Positions 1 through 7,107 of a DNA stretch of 10,491 nt are shown piece by piece (the first letter of the stretch is position 1; every line of letters starts with the position of its first letter). Made by a program: the position numbers and the translations under genes. Under the pieces are notes generated by a model that was not told the origin of the DNA, searched no databases, and worked only from the letters and a program-made list of their open reading frames with translations. This DNA comes from JBFGWM01 sp041588495 (lineage in GTDB: Bacteria > Pseudomonadota > Gammaproteobacteria > Pseudomonadales > JBFGWM01), in the NCBI GenBank assembly GCA_041588495.1, contig JBFGWM010000085.1, positions 1 to 10,491 on the forward strand, read 5' to 3'.

Positions 1-531
1 AACGGGGTCCGTTTCGAGATCCTGCATCCGCTGCCGGGCGATCGCTTCGCCGCAGAGAATGACCGCTCCTGCGTGTTGCGCGTGGCCGCCCCGGGGGGCT
101 CGTTGCTGCTCTCCGGCGATATCGAGCGCGCCGCCGAGTACCGATTGCTGGCGCGCCACGGGACGACCCTGCGCTCCGACGTGCTCGTCGCGCCACACCA
201 CGGCAGTCGCACTTCGTCGTCGCGGCTTTTCATCAACGCGGTGGGCGCCGGTGACGTGGTCTATCCCACGGCCTGGCCGAGTCGCTTCGGGCACCCCCAT
301 CCCACCATCGCGACGCGCTACCGGGACAGCGGGGCGCGGGGCTGGAACACGGGTCGCGACGGCGCGGTGGTCATTTCCAGTGGGGCGGCCGGTGCGCGCC
401 CCGGTGTCGAGGCCTGGCGGGACCGGGATGCCCGCTACTGGCGCCAGCCACGCTTCGCTGCTGCGCGCGGGCAGAGTGTGGTAGAGTTGGGCCGCATTAG
501 GTTCTGGTCCGGTTTCGCACGGGAGGTTTGA
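1..531 (+). CDS. comEC: ComEC/Rec2 DNA-uptake channel protein, C-terminal part (5' end outside window)
   Basis: The first base of the window is already in frame, and 176 residues remain before the TGA at 529-531. They form the metallo-beta-lactamase-like C-terminal domain of ComEC (E. coli YcaI), the inner-membrane protein that carries single-stranded DNA into the cytoplasm during transformation. Visible family marks in order: a FEILHP segment at 13-30, an N-D-R-S-C-V-L segment at 58-78, LLSGDIE at 106-126, the metal-site-like HHGS at 196-207, and RFGHPHP near 280-303. The competence (membrane) domain lies upstream of the window, so whether the whole gene is intact cannot be judged. The stop sits next to exbB, suggesting translational coupling. 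The family call is firm; a working role in DNA uptake is inferred from the family only. Confidence 0.92.
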   Translation, partial: NGVRFEILHPLPGDRFAAENDRSCVLRVAAPGGSLLLSGDIERAAEYRLLARHGTTLRSDVLVAPHHGSRTSSSRLFINAVGAGDVVYPTAWPSRFGHPHPTIATRYRDSGARGWNTGRDGAVVISSGAAGARPGVEAWRDRDARYWRQPRFAAARGQSVVELGRIRFWSGFAREV

Positions 532-536
532 AGGCG

Positions 537-1205
537 GTGCTCGAACTCGTCAAGTCCGGTGGCTGGCTGATGCTGCCGCTGTTGTTGTGCTCCATTGCCT
601 CGGCCGCCATCTGCGTGGAACGTTTCTGGACCCTGCGGGTCGAGAAGATTGCGCCGAAATACCTGCTTTCCGATGTCTGGCTGCTGATCAAGAACGACCA
701 GCTGACCGGCCTTCGCCTGCGCGAGATCAAGCAGTCCTCGCCCCTGGGTTCGATTCTCGGCGCAGGCCTGATCAATGCCCACTACGGCCGCGAGATCACC
801 AAGGAAAGCATCGAGGAGGCGGCCAGCCACGTGGTGCACGACCTGCAACGCTACCTGAGCACCCTGGGCACCATCGCCTCGGTGACCCCGCTCCTCGGCC
901 TGCTGGGAACCGTGGTCGGGATGATCAAGGTGTTCTCGACGATCATGATCGAGGGTACCGGCAACGCGGCACAGCTCGCCGGAGGCATTTCCGAGGCCCT
1001 GATCACTACCGCGACCGGGCTCACCATCGCCATTCCGACCCTGTTCTTCTACCGCTTCTTCCAGCGCCGGATCGAGGAACTCGTGGTCAGCATGGAACAG
1101 GAGTCGATCAAGCTGGTGGAGGTGCTGCATGGAGACCGCCAGATCGACCTGCGCGGTGCCGAGCAGCAACCGGCGATGGAGGCCGCCGAGGCGCCCGCCC
1201 AGTGA
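537..1205 (+). CDS. exbB: ExbB/TolQ/MotA-family proton-channel protein
   Basis: Inner-membrane subunit of the ExbB-ExbD/TolQ-TolR type, which uses the proton gradient to drive envelope processes. The 222-residue product has the family's three membrane spans: about residues 10-28, 109-131 (with the hallmark T-P-L-L-G-L-L-G-T-V-V-G-M, starting near residue 117) and 149-174, with a cytoplasmic loop between spans 1 and 2. I chose GTG at 537 because GGGAGG at 521-526 lies 10 bases upstream and the product then begins [M]LELVKSGGW, as I recall for Pseudomonas homologues. TTG at 528 is the alternative: it overlaps the comEC stop but lies only 1 base from the GGGAGG. The last bases overlap exbD (GTGA at 1202-1205). 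No TonB or Tol partner is nearby, so the energised target is unknown. Confidence 0.92.
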   Translation: MLELVKSGGWLMLPLLLCSIASAAICVERFWTLRVEKIAPKYLLSDVWLLIKNDQLTGLRLREIKQSSPLGSILGAGLINAHYGREITKESIEEAASHVVHDLQRYLSTLGTIASVTPLLGLLGTVVGMIKVFSTIMIEGTGNAAQLAGGISEALITTATGLTIAIPTLFFYRFFQRRIEELVVSMEQESIKLVEVLHGDRQIDLRGAEQQPAMEAAEAPAQ

Positions 1206-1618
1206 AGTTCCAGCGCCCGCAAATGGAAGAACCGTCGGTGGAGCTCACCCCGCTCATCGACGTGGTGTTCCTGCTGCTGATCTTCTTCATGGTTTCCACC
1301 ACCTTCACCCGCGAGAGCCGGCTCAGCATCGACCTCCCCGAGGCCAGTACCGAGCCCACCTCCGGCGAAACCCGCGTGGGGCTGGAAATTTCCATTACCC
1401 AGAACGGCGAGTTCGCGGTCAACGACCAGACCCTGGTCAATTCCCAGGCGGCGACCCTGCGAGCCGCCCTGCGTAAGATCGGCGGCAGCGACACCAGTCA
1501 GCCGGTTCTGATCTCCGCCGACGCCAACGCGCCCCACCAGGCGGTGGTCACCGCCATGGATGTCGCCGGCCAGCTCGGTTTCACGCATCTCCGCATCGCG
1601 ACCCTGGTCGAGGAATAG
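1202..1618 (+). CDS. exbD: ExbD/TolR-family biopolymer transport protein
   Basis: Partner of the upstream ExbB-like protein. The 138-residue product has a short cytoplasmic N-terminus, one membrane span (about residues 18-34) and a periplasmic domain of roughly 100 residues, the normal layout and length for ExbD. The span begins L-T-P-L-I-D, and Asp20 corresponds to the single protonatable membrane Asp (Asp25 in E. coli ExbD) that the family needs for proton-driven work. The start is the GTG at 1202, overlapping the exbB stop by 4 bases; a GAGG at 1188-1191 is a modest ribosome site. An in-frame ATG at 1223 would remove the first seven residues and is less likely, because related proteins begin MKFxR. 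The stop is TAG at 1616-1618. Assignment to ExbD rather than TolR is by context and is not certain. Confidence 0.92.
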   Translation: MKFQRPQMEEPSVELTPLIDVVFLLLIFFMVSTTFTRESRLSIDLPEASTEPTSGETRVGLEISITQNGEFAVNDQTLVNSQAATLRAALRKIGGSDTSQPVLISADANAPHQAVVTAMDVAGQLGFTHLRIATLVEE

Positions 1619-1637
1619 GTCCCCCGGAACCGGTCTT

Positions 1638-1654
1638 CCGCGCCCCATGCGCGG
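1638..1654 (+). other. Short GC hairpin in the exbD-msbA gap
   Basis: CCGCGC (1638-1643) and GCGCGG (1649-1654) are perfect reverse complements around a 5-base loop (CCCAT). It lies 20 bases after the exbD stop and is followed by CGGCGAAATTT rather than a run of T, so it is at best a weak or attenuating terminator. It may mark the boundary between the comEC-exbBD transcript and the msbA transcript. Confidence 0.35.
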
Positions 1655-1676
1655 CGGCGAAATTTGCTGGGTGACA

Positions 1677-1682
1677 TATACT
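1677..1682 (+). promoter_or_regulatory. Possible -10 element for msbA
   Basis: TATACT matches the sigma-70 -10 consensus at five of six positions and sits in the only AT-rich patch of the 98-base exbD-msbA gap. A start of transcription about 7 bases downstream would leave a leader of roughly 28 bases before the msbA ATG. No good -35 hexamer is found 16-18 bases upstream (the sequence there is CGGCGGCGA-like), and there is no extended TG motif. This is only a candidate. Confidence 0.3.
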
Positions 1683-1717
1683 GCCTGTTGTTGTGTACGG
1701 TCCCGGATTTTCCCCCC

Positions 1718-3562
1718 ATGGCAGCAGTCGAAGAGCGGATCAGCAAGGACACCGGTTGGGACGTCTACAAGCGGCTCCTGGCCTATGTACGGCCGTATAT
1801 CGGATATTTTCTGCTCAGTATTGTCGGGTTCTTTCTCTACGCCGGCACCCAGGCGCTCTTCGTTCGACTCATGGAATATATCGTCGACACCATCGGCAAG
1901 GGTGGTGAGGCCTCGCGGATCCTGATCCCCGCCGCACTGGTCGCGATCTTCGCCCTGCGCGGGCTGGGTTCCTTCCTCGGCAACTACTACATCGCTTACG
2001 TGGCGCGCAGCGTTGTCCACGAACTGCGCACGCAGATGTTCAACCACCTGCTGACCCTGCCCAGCCGGTACTACGACTCGGCGAATTCCGGGCACACCAT
2101 ATCCAAGGTCACCTACAACGTGGAACAGGTGACCGGGGCGGCCACGGACGCCCTCAAGGTGATCGTGCGGGAGGGGTTCACGGTCATCCTGCTGCTGGCC
2201 TACCTGTTCTACCTGAACTGGCGCCTGTCCCTGGTGTTCCTGCTGGTCGGGCCGCTGATCGCCGTGGTGGTGGTCTTCGCCAGCAAGCGGTTCCGCAAGC
2301 TCAGCCGGCGCATCCAGCATTCCATGGGCGATGTGACCCACGTGGCCTCCGAGGCCATCAATGGCTACCGCGTGGTGCGTACCTTCGGCGGTGTCGATTA
2401 CGAGCGTCGCCGCTTCCAGGAAGCCAGCGAGCACAACCTTGCGCAGAGCATGAAGATGGTGGTGACCAGCGCGGTGAGCACACCGATCATCCAGCTGATC
2501 GTGGCTTTCGCGATGGGCTTCCTGGTCTGGCTCGCGCTGCACCCGGCAGTGGTCGCGGATATCACCCCGGGCCAGTTCATCGCATTCCTCACGGCTGCCG
2601 GCATGCTGGCCAAGCCGACGCGGCAGTTGTCCGAGGTCAACGCCACGATCCAGAAGGGCATCGCGGCCTCGCTGAGCATCTTCGGACTGCTTGACGAGGC
2701 GGTGGAAAAGGACACCGGGACCAAGGTGCTGGAAAAGTGCCGTGGCGAAATCGATTTCAAGGACGTCGGGTTCAGTTACGACCCGAAGCAGGATCCGGTG
2801 CTGAAAAGCATCAGTTTCTCGGTGCGCTCCGGGGAGACTGTCGCTTTCGTGGGCAAGTCCGGCAGCGGCAAGACCACCCTGGTCAGCCTGCTGCCGCGGT
2901 TCTACGACCACACCAGTGGCGACATCCTGATCGACGGGCACTCGATCCAGGACTACACCCTGCAGAGCCTGCGTCGCCAGATCGCCCTGGTCACCCAGCA
3001 TGTCACCCTGTTCAACGACACCCTCGCCAACAACATCGCCTATGGCGACATGGCCGGGCTCGACGAGGCGAAGGTCATCGAGGCCGCGCGCGCGGCCCAC
3101 GTGATGGAGTTCGTTGACGAGTGGCCGGAGGGCATTCACACCCTGGTCGGGGAAAACGGTGTGCTGCTGTCCGGCGGACAGCGCCAGCGCCTGGCCATCG
3201 CCCGTGCGTTGCTCAAGGATGCGCCGATCCTGATTCTGGACGAGGCGACCTCCGCCCTGGACACGGAGTCGGAACGGCATATCCAGGCGGCCCTGGAAGC
3301 GGTGATGGAAGGGCGCACCACGCTGGTCATCGCCCACCGCCTGTCCACCATCGAGCAGGCCGATCGCATCATGGTGCTGGACGACGGCGAGATCGTCGAG
3401 TCCGGATCCCATGCCGAACTGCTGGCAAAGGACGGGGCCTACGCGATGTTGCACCGCATGCAGTTCAGCGACGATGCGGAGCCGGCAAAATCTGAATCCG
3501 GCGAGACCGGGACAGGGTCGGGCGCCGCACCCGGTGCGGAAGAAGACGCCGGGTCAAACTGA
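1718..3562 (+). CDS. msbA: Lipid A export ABC transporter, ATP-binding/permease protein MsbA
   Basis: Fused ABC exporter half-transporter of 614 residues that, as a dimer, flips lipid A-core from the inner to the outer leaflet of the inner membrane. The membrane domain has about six spans (near residues 27-49, 68-96, a pair within 148-188, 249-274 and 283-300). The nucleotide-binding domain follows: Walker A GKSGSGKTT at 379-387, signature LSGGQRQR starting at 484, Walker B ILILDEATSALD with Asp508/Glu509, and the switch histidine in the IAHRLST segment. The length is slightly above E. coli MsbA (582 residues); the extra is mostly a polar, Gly/Glu/Ser-rich C-terminal tail. The start is set at ATG 1718 by fit to the family; the bases before it are TTTTCCCCCC with no Shine-Dalgarno. 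In-frame TTG codons at 1664, 1688 and 1691 are no better. The lpxK gene immediately downstream supports MsbA over another exporter of this class. Confidence 0.93.
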   Translation: MAAVEERISKDTGWDVYKRLLAYVRPYIGYFLLSIVGFFLYAGTQALFVRLMEYIVDTIGKGGEASRILIPAALVAIFALRGLGSFLGNYYIAYVARSVVHELRTQMFNHLLTLPSRYYDSANSGHTISKVTYNVEQVTGAATDALKVIVREGFTVILLLAYLFYLNWRLSLVFLLVGPLIAVVVVFASKRFRKLSRRIQHSMGDVTHVASEAINGYRVVRTFGGVDYERRRFQEASEHNLAQSMKMVVTSAVSTPIIQLIVAFAMGFLVWLALHPAVVADITPGQFIAFLTAAGMLAKPTRQLSEVNATIQKGIAASLSIFGLLDEAVEKDTGTKVLEKCRGEIDFKDVGFSYDPKQDPVLKSISFSVRSGETVAFVGKSGSGKTTLVSLLPRFYDHTSGDILIDGHSIQDYTLQSLRRQIALVTQHVTLFNDTLANNIAYGDMAGLDEAKVIEAARAAHVMEFVDEWPEGIHTLVGENGVLLSGGQRQRLAIARALLKDAPILILDEATSALDTESERHIQAALEAVMEGRTTLVIAHRLSTIEQADRIMVLDDGEIVESGSHAELLAKDGAYAMLHRMQFSDDAEPAKSESGETGTGSGAAPGAEEDAGSN

Positions 3563-3570
3563 GTCCGCCC

Positions 3571-4578
3571 ATGGATGCCATCGTCAATGCCTGGTACCGG
3601 GGCAGTCCCTGGCTCAGGCTGTTGCTGCCGTTGTCCTGGCTGTTCCGCCACCTGGCGGCGCGTCGCCGTGACGCGTACCAGAACGGCGAAAAGCCGGTCT
3701 ATCGCGCGCCGGTGCCGGTCATCGTGGTTGGCAACATCACCGTCGGCGGCGCCGGCAAGACCCCCGTGGTGGCGTGGCTGGTCGGCTTCCTTCGCGAGCA
3801 GGGCTACCGGCCCGGGGTCATCAGCCGCGGTTACGGCGGTACCGCGCCCAAGTATCCCTGGGTCGTCTACTCGGACACCCCTGCCGAACTCGCGGGCGAC
3901 GAGCCGGTGATGCTGGTGCGACGCATGGGCTGTCCGCTGGTGGTCGACCCGGTGCGCGGCAACGCGGCAAAGTGCCTGCTGCGCGAGGCGGACTGTGACG
4001 TGATCGTGTGCGATGACGGTATGCAGCATTACGCCCTGGCCAGGGACATCGAGATCGCGGTGCTGGATGGTGCGCGCGGACTCGGCAACGGCTATTGCCT
4101 GCCCGCCGGCCCCCTGCGTGAGCCGCCGGAACGCCTGGGCGAGGTCGACCTGGTGGTGGTCAACGGCGACCCGCAGGTGCCGGTGCCCGCGCCGTTCCAT
4201 GTGATGCAGCTGGTGCCCGGAAAGCTCGTCGAATTGCATGACGGGCGCCAGCTCGCGCTCGACGCGTGGAGTGGAGCGAAGCGGGTGCATGGCGTTGCCG
4301 GTATCGGCAACCCGGAACGCTTTTTCCAGGCCCTGGAGCGTCTCGGCTTCGAGGTGGTGCGCCATCCGTTCCCGGACCACCACGCCTACGCGGCGGCGGA
4401 CTTCCGCTTCGAGGAAGACCTGCCGGTCGTCATGACCGAGAAAGATGCCGTAAAATGCAGGGGATTCGCGCGTCCGGGATTCTGGTACCTGCCTGTCGAC
4501 GCCGATCTCGGTGAGGGTTTTGCGGCTGCCCTTCGCGAACGCCTGCAGGCGCTGCGCGAATGTCCGTCAGGGGACTAG
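3571..4578 (+). CDS. lpxK: Tetraacyldisaccharide 4'-kinase LpxK
   Basis: Phosphorylates the 4' position of tetraacyldisaccharide-1-phosphate to give lipid IVA, at the cytoplasmic face of the inner membrane. The product has 335 residues, a usual length. A hydrophobic, membrane-associating segment at about residues 12-28 is followed by basic residues (AARRR). The unusual P-loop reads G-N-I-T-V-G-G-A-G-K-T-P at residues 54-65, typical for LpxK, and ISRGYGG follows. D-D-G-M-Q-H at 148-153 and F-P-D-H-H-A-Y near 267-273 match other conserved family blocks. The gene starts 8 bases after the msbA stop, so the two are very likely one transcript; no strong ribosome site is visible, which fits coupling to msbA translation. 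The stop is TAG at 4576-4578. Confidence 0.95.
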   Translation: MDAIVNAWYRGSPWLRLLLPLSWLFRHLAARRRDAYQNGEKPVYRAPVPVIVVGNITVGGAGKTPVVAWLVGFLREQGYRPGVISRGYGGTAPKYPWVVYSDTPAELAGDEPVMLVRRMGCPLVVDPVRGNAAKCLLREADCDVIVCDDGMQHYALARDIEIAVLDGARGLGNGYCLPAGPLREPPERLGEVDLVVVNGDPQVPVPAPFHVMQLVPGKLVELHDGRQLALDAWSGAKRVHGVAGIGNPERFFQALERLGFEVVRHPFPDHHAYAAADFRFEEDLPVVMTEKDAVKCRGFARPGFWYLPVDADLGEGFAAALRERLQALRECPSGD

Positions 4579-4585
4579 GCCAGGG

Positions 4586-4604
4586 GAATAGGGAGTACCC
4601 ATTC
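4586..4604 (+). promoter_or_regulatory. Hairpin covering the ribosome site of the Trm112-like gene
   Basis: GAAT (4586-4589) pairs with ATTC (4601-4604), and GGG (4591-4593) pairs with CCC (4598-4600), with one bulged A at 4590 and an AGTA loop. The best Shine-Dalgarno, GGGAG at 4591-4595, lies in the stem and loop, and the ATG begins at the next base after the stem. A ribosome finishing lpxK at 4578 would reach over the 5' arm and could open it. The pairing is seen directly; the regulatory role is inferred and the stem is short. Confidence 0.35.
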
Positions 4605-4802
4605 ATGCTCGACAAGAAACTGCTCGGGATCCTTGCCTGCCCGCTGTGCAAGGGGCCGCTGGATTATGACCGCGAACAGAACGAACTCATCTGCCGGGCC
4701 GACGGCCTGGCGTTCCCGGTCCGCGACGACGTTCCGGTCATGCTGGAGAGCGAGGCACGGCAACTGGACGTGGACGAACAACTCGGCGTCGGCCGCAGGT
4801 AA
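4605..4802 (+). CDS. Trm112/YcaR-family small zinc-ribbon-like protein
   Basis: A 65-residue protein that follows the E. coli YcaR pattern almost throughout: L-L-x-I-L-A-C-P-L-C near the N-terminus (Cys12, Cys15), E-L-I-C-R-A-D-G-L-A-F-P-V-R-D-D in the middle (a third Cys near position 30), then I/V-P-V-M-L-E-x-E-A-R. Only three cysteines are present, as in YcaR, so a full four-cysteine zinc site is not evident. In eukaryotes and archaea Trm112 is the stabilising partner of methyltransferases acting on tRNA, rRNA and release factor; the bacterial role is less settled. The ATG at 4605 is preceded by GGGAG at 4591-4595. The gene lies 26 bases after lpxK and 5 bases before kdsB, a placement widely kept in Gammaproteobacteria. 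It is often listed as ycaR or a UPF0434 family member. Confidence 0.9.
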   Translation: MLDKKLLGILACPLCKGPLDYDREQNELICRADGLAFPVRDDVPVMLESEARQLDVDEQLGVGRR

Positions 4803-4807
4803 AAGTC

Positions 4808-5581
4808 ATGGAGTACTCGGTGATCATCCCGGCGCGCTACGCGTCGACGCGTCTTCCCGGCAAGCCGTTGCTCGACATCGCCGGCAAGACCATGTTGCAG
4901 CGGGTCTGGGAACGCTGTGGCGAGAGCGGTGCGCAACAGGTCATCATCGCCACGGATGACGACCGCATCGCCGCTGCCGCGACCGGTTTCGGGGCCGAGG
5001 TGTGCATGACTTCGCCCGATCACGCGTCGGGTACCGACCGCCTGCAGGAGGTCGCCGCGAAGCTGCGCCTGGGCGATGACGCCATCGTGGTCAACGTGCA
5101 GGGAGACGAGCCGTTGATCCCTCCCGCGCTGATCGAGCAGGTTGCCGCCAACCTTGCGCGGAACCCGCAGGCCGGAATCGCCACCTTGTCCGAACCCCTG
5201 GAACGGATCGAGGAGGTGATGAACCCCAACATCGTCAAGGTGGTTGCCGATCGGGACGGGCTCGCGCTGTATTTCAGTCGTGCGCCGATTCCGTGGGCGC
5301 GCGACAGCTTTGGCGGCGGCGCGCCGGAACTGCCTGCCAGCGGGAACTACCAGCGACACATCGGCATCTACGCCTACCGCGCCGGCCTGCTGCACCAGTT
5401 CGTGGAATGGGGGCCGGCGGCGGTGGAGAACACCGAGTGCCTGGAGCAACTGCGCGCCATGTGGAACGGTGCGCGCATTCATGTTGCGCCCGCGGTCGAG
5501 TCGATGCCCGGCGGCGTTGACACCGCCGAGGACCTTGAGCGCATCCGTGGCCTGTTCGCGGGTGAAGAGGGCGGGGAGTAG
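4808..5581 (+). CDS. kdsB: 3-deoxy-manno-octulosonate cytidylyltransferase (CMP-Kdo synthetase)
   Basis: Activates Kdo with CTP to give CMP-Kdo in the cytoplasm, the donor used by WaaA to add Kdo to the lipid IVA made by LpxK. The product has 257 residues (E. coli 248) and carries the family's landmarks: the nucleotide-binding start S-V-I-I-P-A-R-Y-A-S-T-R-L-P-G-K-P-L at residues 4-21, D-H-A-S-G-T-D-R-L at 71-79, N-V-Q-G-D-E-P at 96-102 with the metal-binding Asp100, A-L-Y-F-S-R-A-P-I-P-W near 153-163, R-H-I-G-I-Y-A-Y-R near 183-191, and G-V-D-T-A-E-D-L with Asp238 near the end. An AGG at 4797-4799 gives a modest ribosome site. The last residues (AGEEGGE) are an extra polar tail. Spacing is 5 bases to the gene before and 6 bases to the gene after. 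Confidence 0.96.
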   Translation: MEYSVIIPARYASTRLPGKPLLDIAGKTMLQRVWERCGESGAQQVIIATDDDRIAAAATGFGAEVCMTSPDHASGTDRLQEVAAKLRLGDDAIVVNVQGDEPLIPPALIEQVAANLARNPQAGIATLSEPLERIEEVMNPNIVKVVADRDGLALYFSRAPIPWARDSFGGGAPELPASGNYQRHIGIYAYRAGLLHQFVEWGPAAVENTECLEQLRAMWNGARIHVAPAVESMPGGVDTAEDLERIRGLFAGEEGGE

Positions 5582-5587
5582 GGGGAA

Positions 5588-6064
5588 ATGGTCCGCGTCC
5601 TGTTTGTCTGCCTCGGCAACATTTGCCGCTCGCCCATGGCGCAGGCCGCGTTCGAACGCCGGGTCGCCGAATCCGGACTGGAATCCGAGGTGCAGGTGGA
5701 TTCTGCGGGTACCGGGCCCTGGCACGTCGGTGAGGCGCCGGATCCGCGCGCTGCCGAAATCGCCGCCGAGCGCGGTTACCCGATCACCCACCAGCGTGGT
5801 CGCCAGATCAGTGCCGAGGATTACGAGGGGTTTGATTACATCCTGGCCATGGACCGCGAGAACCTGGCCAACCTGCGCCTGGAATGTCCCTCCGGGCTGC
5901 ACCACAAGTTGCAACTGCTGATGGACTACTCGGACCTGCCGGGTTACCCGGAAGTGCCTGACCCCTACCATGGCGGCGAGGAGGGTTTCGAGATCGTCGC
6001 CGACCTGATCGAGTCCGCCGTGCGCGGTCTCCTGAGTCACATCCGCCAGAACGATCTGCAATAG
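5588..6064 (+). CDS. Low-molecular-weight protein tyrosine phosphatase
   Basis: A 158-residue cytoplasmic phosphatase of the arsenate-reductase-like fold. The catalytic P-loop C-X5-R-S is complete at the N-terminus: Cys8-L-G-N-I-C-Arg14-Ser15. The D-P-Y segment carrying the general acid is present (Asp125), and an S-A-G-T-G-P-W-H-V-G block near residues 39-48 is typical of the family, so the enzyme should be active. An AGGGGG just before the ATG is a good ribosome site. It sits 6 bases after kdsB and 4 bases before murB. I recall the same placement in Pseudomonas. No tyrosine kinase or exopolysaccharide genes are in view, so a Wzb-like role in capsule export cannot be assumed; its substrate is unknown. 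Arsenate reductase is the less likely alternative. Confidence 0.93.
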   Translation: MVRVLFVCLGNICRSPMAQAAFERRVAESGLESEVQVDSAGTGPWHVGEAPDPRAAEIAAERGYPITHQRGRQISAEDYEGFDYILAMDRENLANLRLECPSGLHHKLQLLMDYSDLPGYPEVPDPYHGGEEGFEIVADLIESAVRGLLSHIRQNDLQ

Positions 6065-6068
6065 CCCC

Positions 6069-7085
6069 ATGCAACTGCTGGAAAACGCTTCGCTCCAGCC
6101 CTTCAACACTTTCGGTTTCGCCGTGCGCACGCGCTGGATGGTGCATGCCGCCGATGAGCGTGACGTGGCCGCGGCCCTGGATCACGCCGCAGCGCATGAC
6201 CTCCCGTTGTTGCTGCTCGGCGGCGGCAGCAACGTGGTGCTTGCCGACGACTGGCCTGGTCTGGCCCTGCGGATCGGGATTCCCGGGGTCGAGGACGCGG
6301 GCGCGCGTGACGGCCACCGTGAACTGCGCGTCGGTGCCGGGGAGAACTGGCATCGGCTGGTGCTGGATACCCTCGACCGCGGCCTCTGTGGTCTCGAAAA
6401 CCTCTCCCTGATACCCGGGAACGTGGGTGCGGCGCCGATCCAGAACATCGGTGCCTACGGCGTTGAACTGGTCTCCGTGTTCGAGCGCCTGGAGGCGATC
6501 CGTGTGAGCGACGGGCATCGCGTGGAGTTCGATCGCGCCGCCTGCGAATTCGGTTACCGGGACAGCATCTTCAAGCGTGGGGCCCGCGACCAGTACCTGA
6601 TCACACGGGTCTGCCTGCGCCTGCCGGAAGCGCCCGCGGTCAATACCGCGTACGGTGATATCGAGCGTGAACTTGCCGCAATGGGTGTGCGGGAACCCAC
6701 GCCGCGTGATGTCAGCGACGCCGTGATCCGCCTGCGTCGCGCCAAGTTGCCGGACCCGGCCGAGGTCGGCAACGCGGGCAGTTTCTTCAAGAACCCGGTG
6801 GTACCGCGCACCCACTACGAGGATCTGCTCGGTCGTTACCCGGGACTGGTCGGATATGACCAGGGCAAGGCAGGATTCAAGCTTGCCGCTGGCTGGCTGA
6901 TCGACCAGTGCGGCTGGAAGGGCCACCGCGAGGGCGATGCCGGGGTGCACCCGAAACAGGCCCTGGTGCTGGTCAATTACGGAGTGGCCACGGGTCGCGA
7001 GATTCTCGACCTGGCCGGCCGTATCCAGGTCAGTGTGGCCGAGCGTTTTGGCGTGGACCTGGAGATTGAACCGCGGGTTTACTGA
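6069..7085 (+). CDS. murB: UDP-N-acetylenolpyruvoylglucosamine reductase MurB
   Basis: FAD enzyme that uses NADPH to reduce UDP-GlcNAc-enolpyruvate to UDP-MurNAc, the second committed step of peptidoglycan synthesis, in the cytoplasm. The 338-residue length and layout match E. coli MurB (type I). Visible blocks: N-T-F-G near residue 13, the FAD-binding L-L-L-G-G-G-S-N-V-V-L near 48-58, I-P-G-N-V-G-A-A-P-I-Q-N-I-G-A-Y-G in the middle, F-G-Y-R-D-S-I-F-K, and G-N-A-G-S-F-F-K-N-P with the catalytic serine at Ser238. A-G-W-L-I-D-Q-C-G-W-K-G and H-P-K-Q-A-L-V-L-V-N follow. The end, L-E-I-E-P-R-V-Y, supplies the probable catalytic Glu334. The start is ATG 6069, 4 bases after the phosphatase stop, with no strong ribosome site. 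It is the last gene of the plus-strand run and faces rne. Confidence 0.96.
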   Translation: MQLLENASLQPFNTFGFAVRTRWMVHAADERDVAAALDHAAAHDLPLLLLGGGSNVVLADDWPGLALRIGIPGVEDAGARDGHRELRVGAGENWHRLVLDTLDRGLCGLENLSLIPGNVGAAPIQNIGAYGVELVSVFERLEAIRVSDGHRVEFDRAACEFGYRDSIFKRGARDQYLITRVCLRLPEAPAVNTAYGDIERELAAMGVREPTPRDVSDAVIRLRRAKLPDPAEVGNAGSFFKNPVVPRTHYEDLLGRYPGLVGYDQGKAGFKLAAGWLIDQCGWKGHREGDAGVHPKQALVLVNYGVATGREILDLAGRIQVSVAERFGVDLEIEPRVY

Positions 7086-7107
7086 CCCGGGGCTGTATGC
7101 CGGTGTT

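Noticed and set aside
1626..1660. GGAAC followed by GC-rich DNA, considered as a sigma-E-type promoter for msbA.
   Set aside because: The -35 lacks the following TT and there is no TCTGA- or TCAAA-like -10 at 16-17 bases.
1049..3454. An 801-codon open frame on the minus strand across exbB, exbD and msbA.
   Set aside because: It runs opposite three clear genes, crosses their boundaries, and has His/Gln/Asp/Gly-rich composition without any family motif: a mirror of GC-biased codon use.
4664..6130. A 488-codon minus-strand open frame over kdsB and the phosphatase gene.
   Set aside because: It is antisense to two confidently identified enzymes and crosses into murB; no domain is recognisable.
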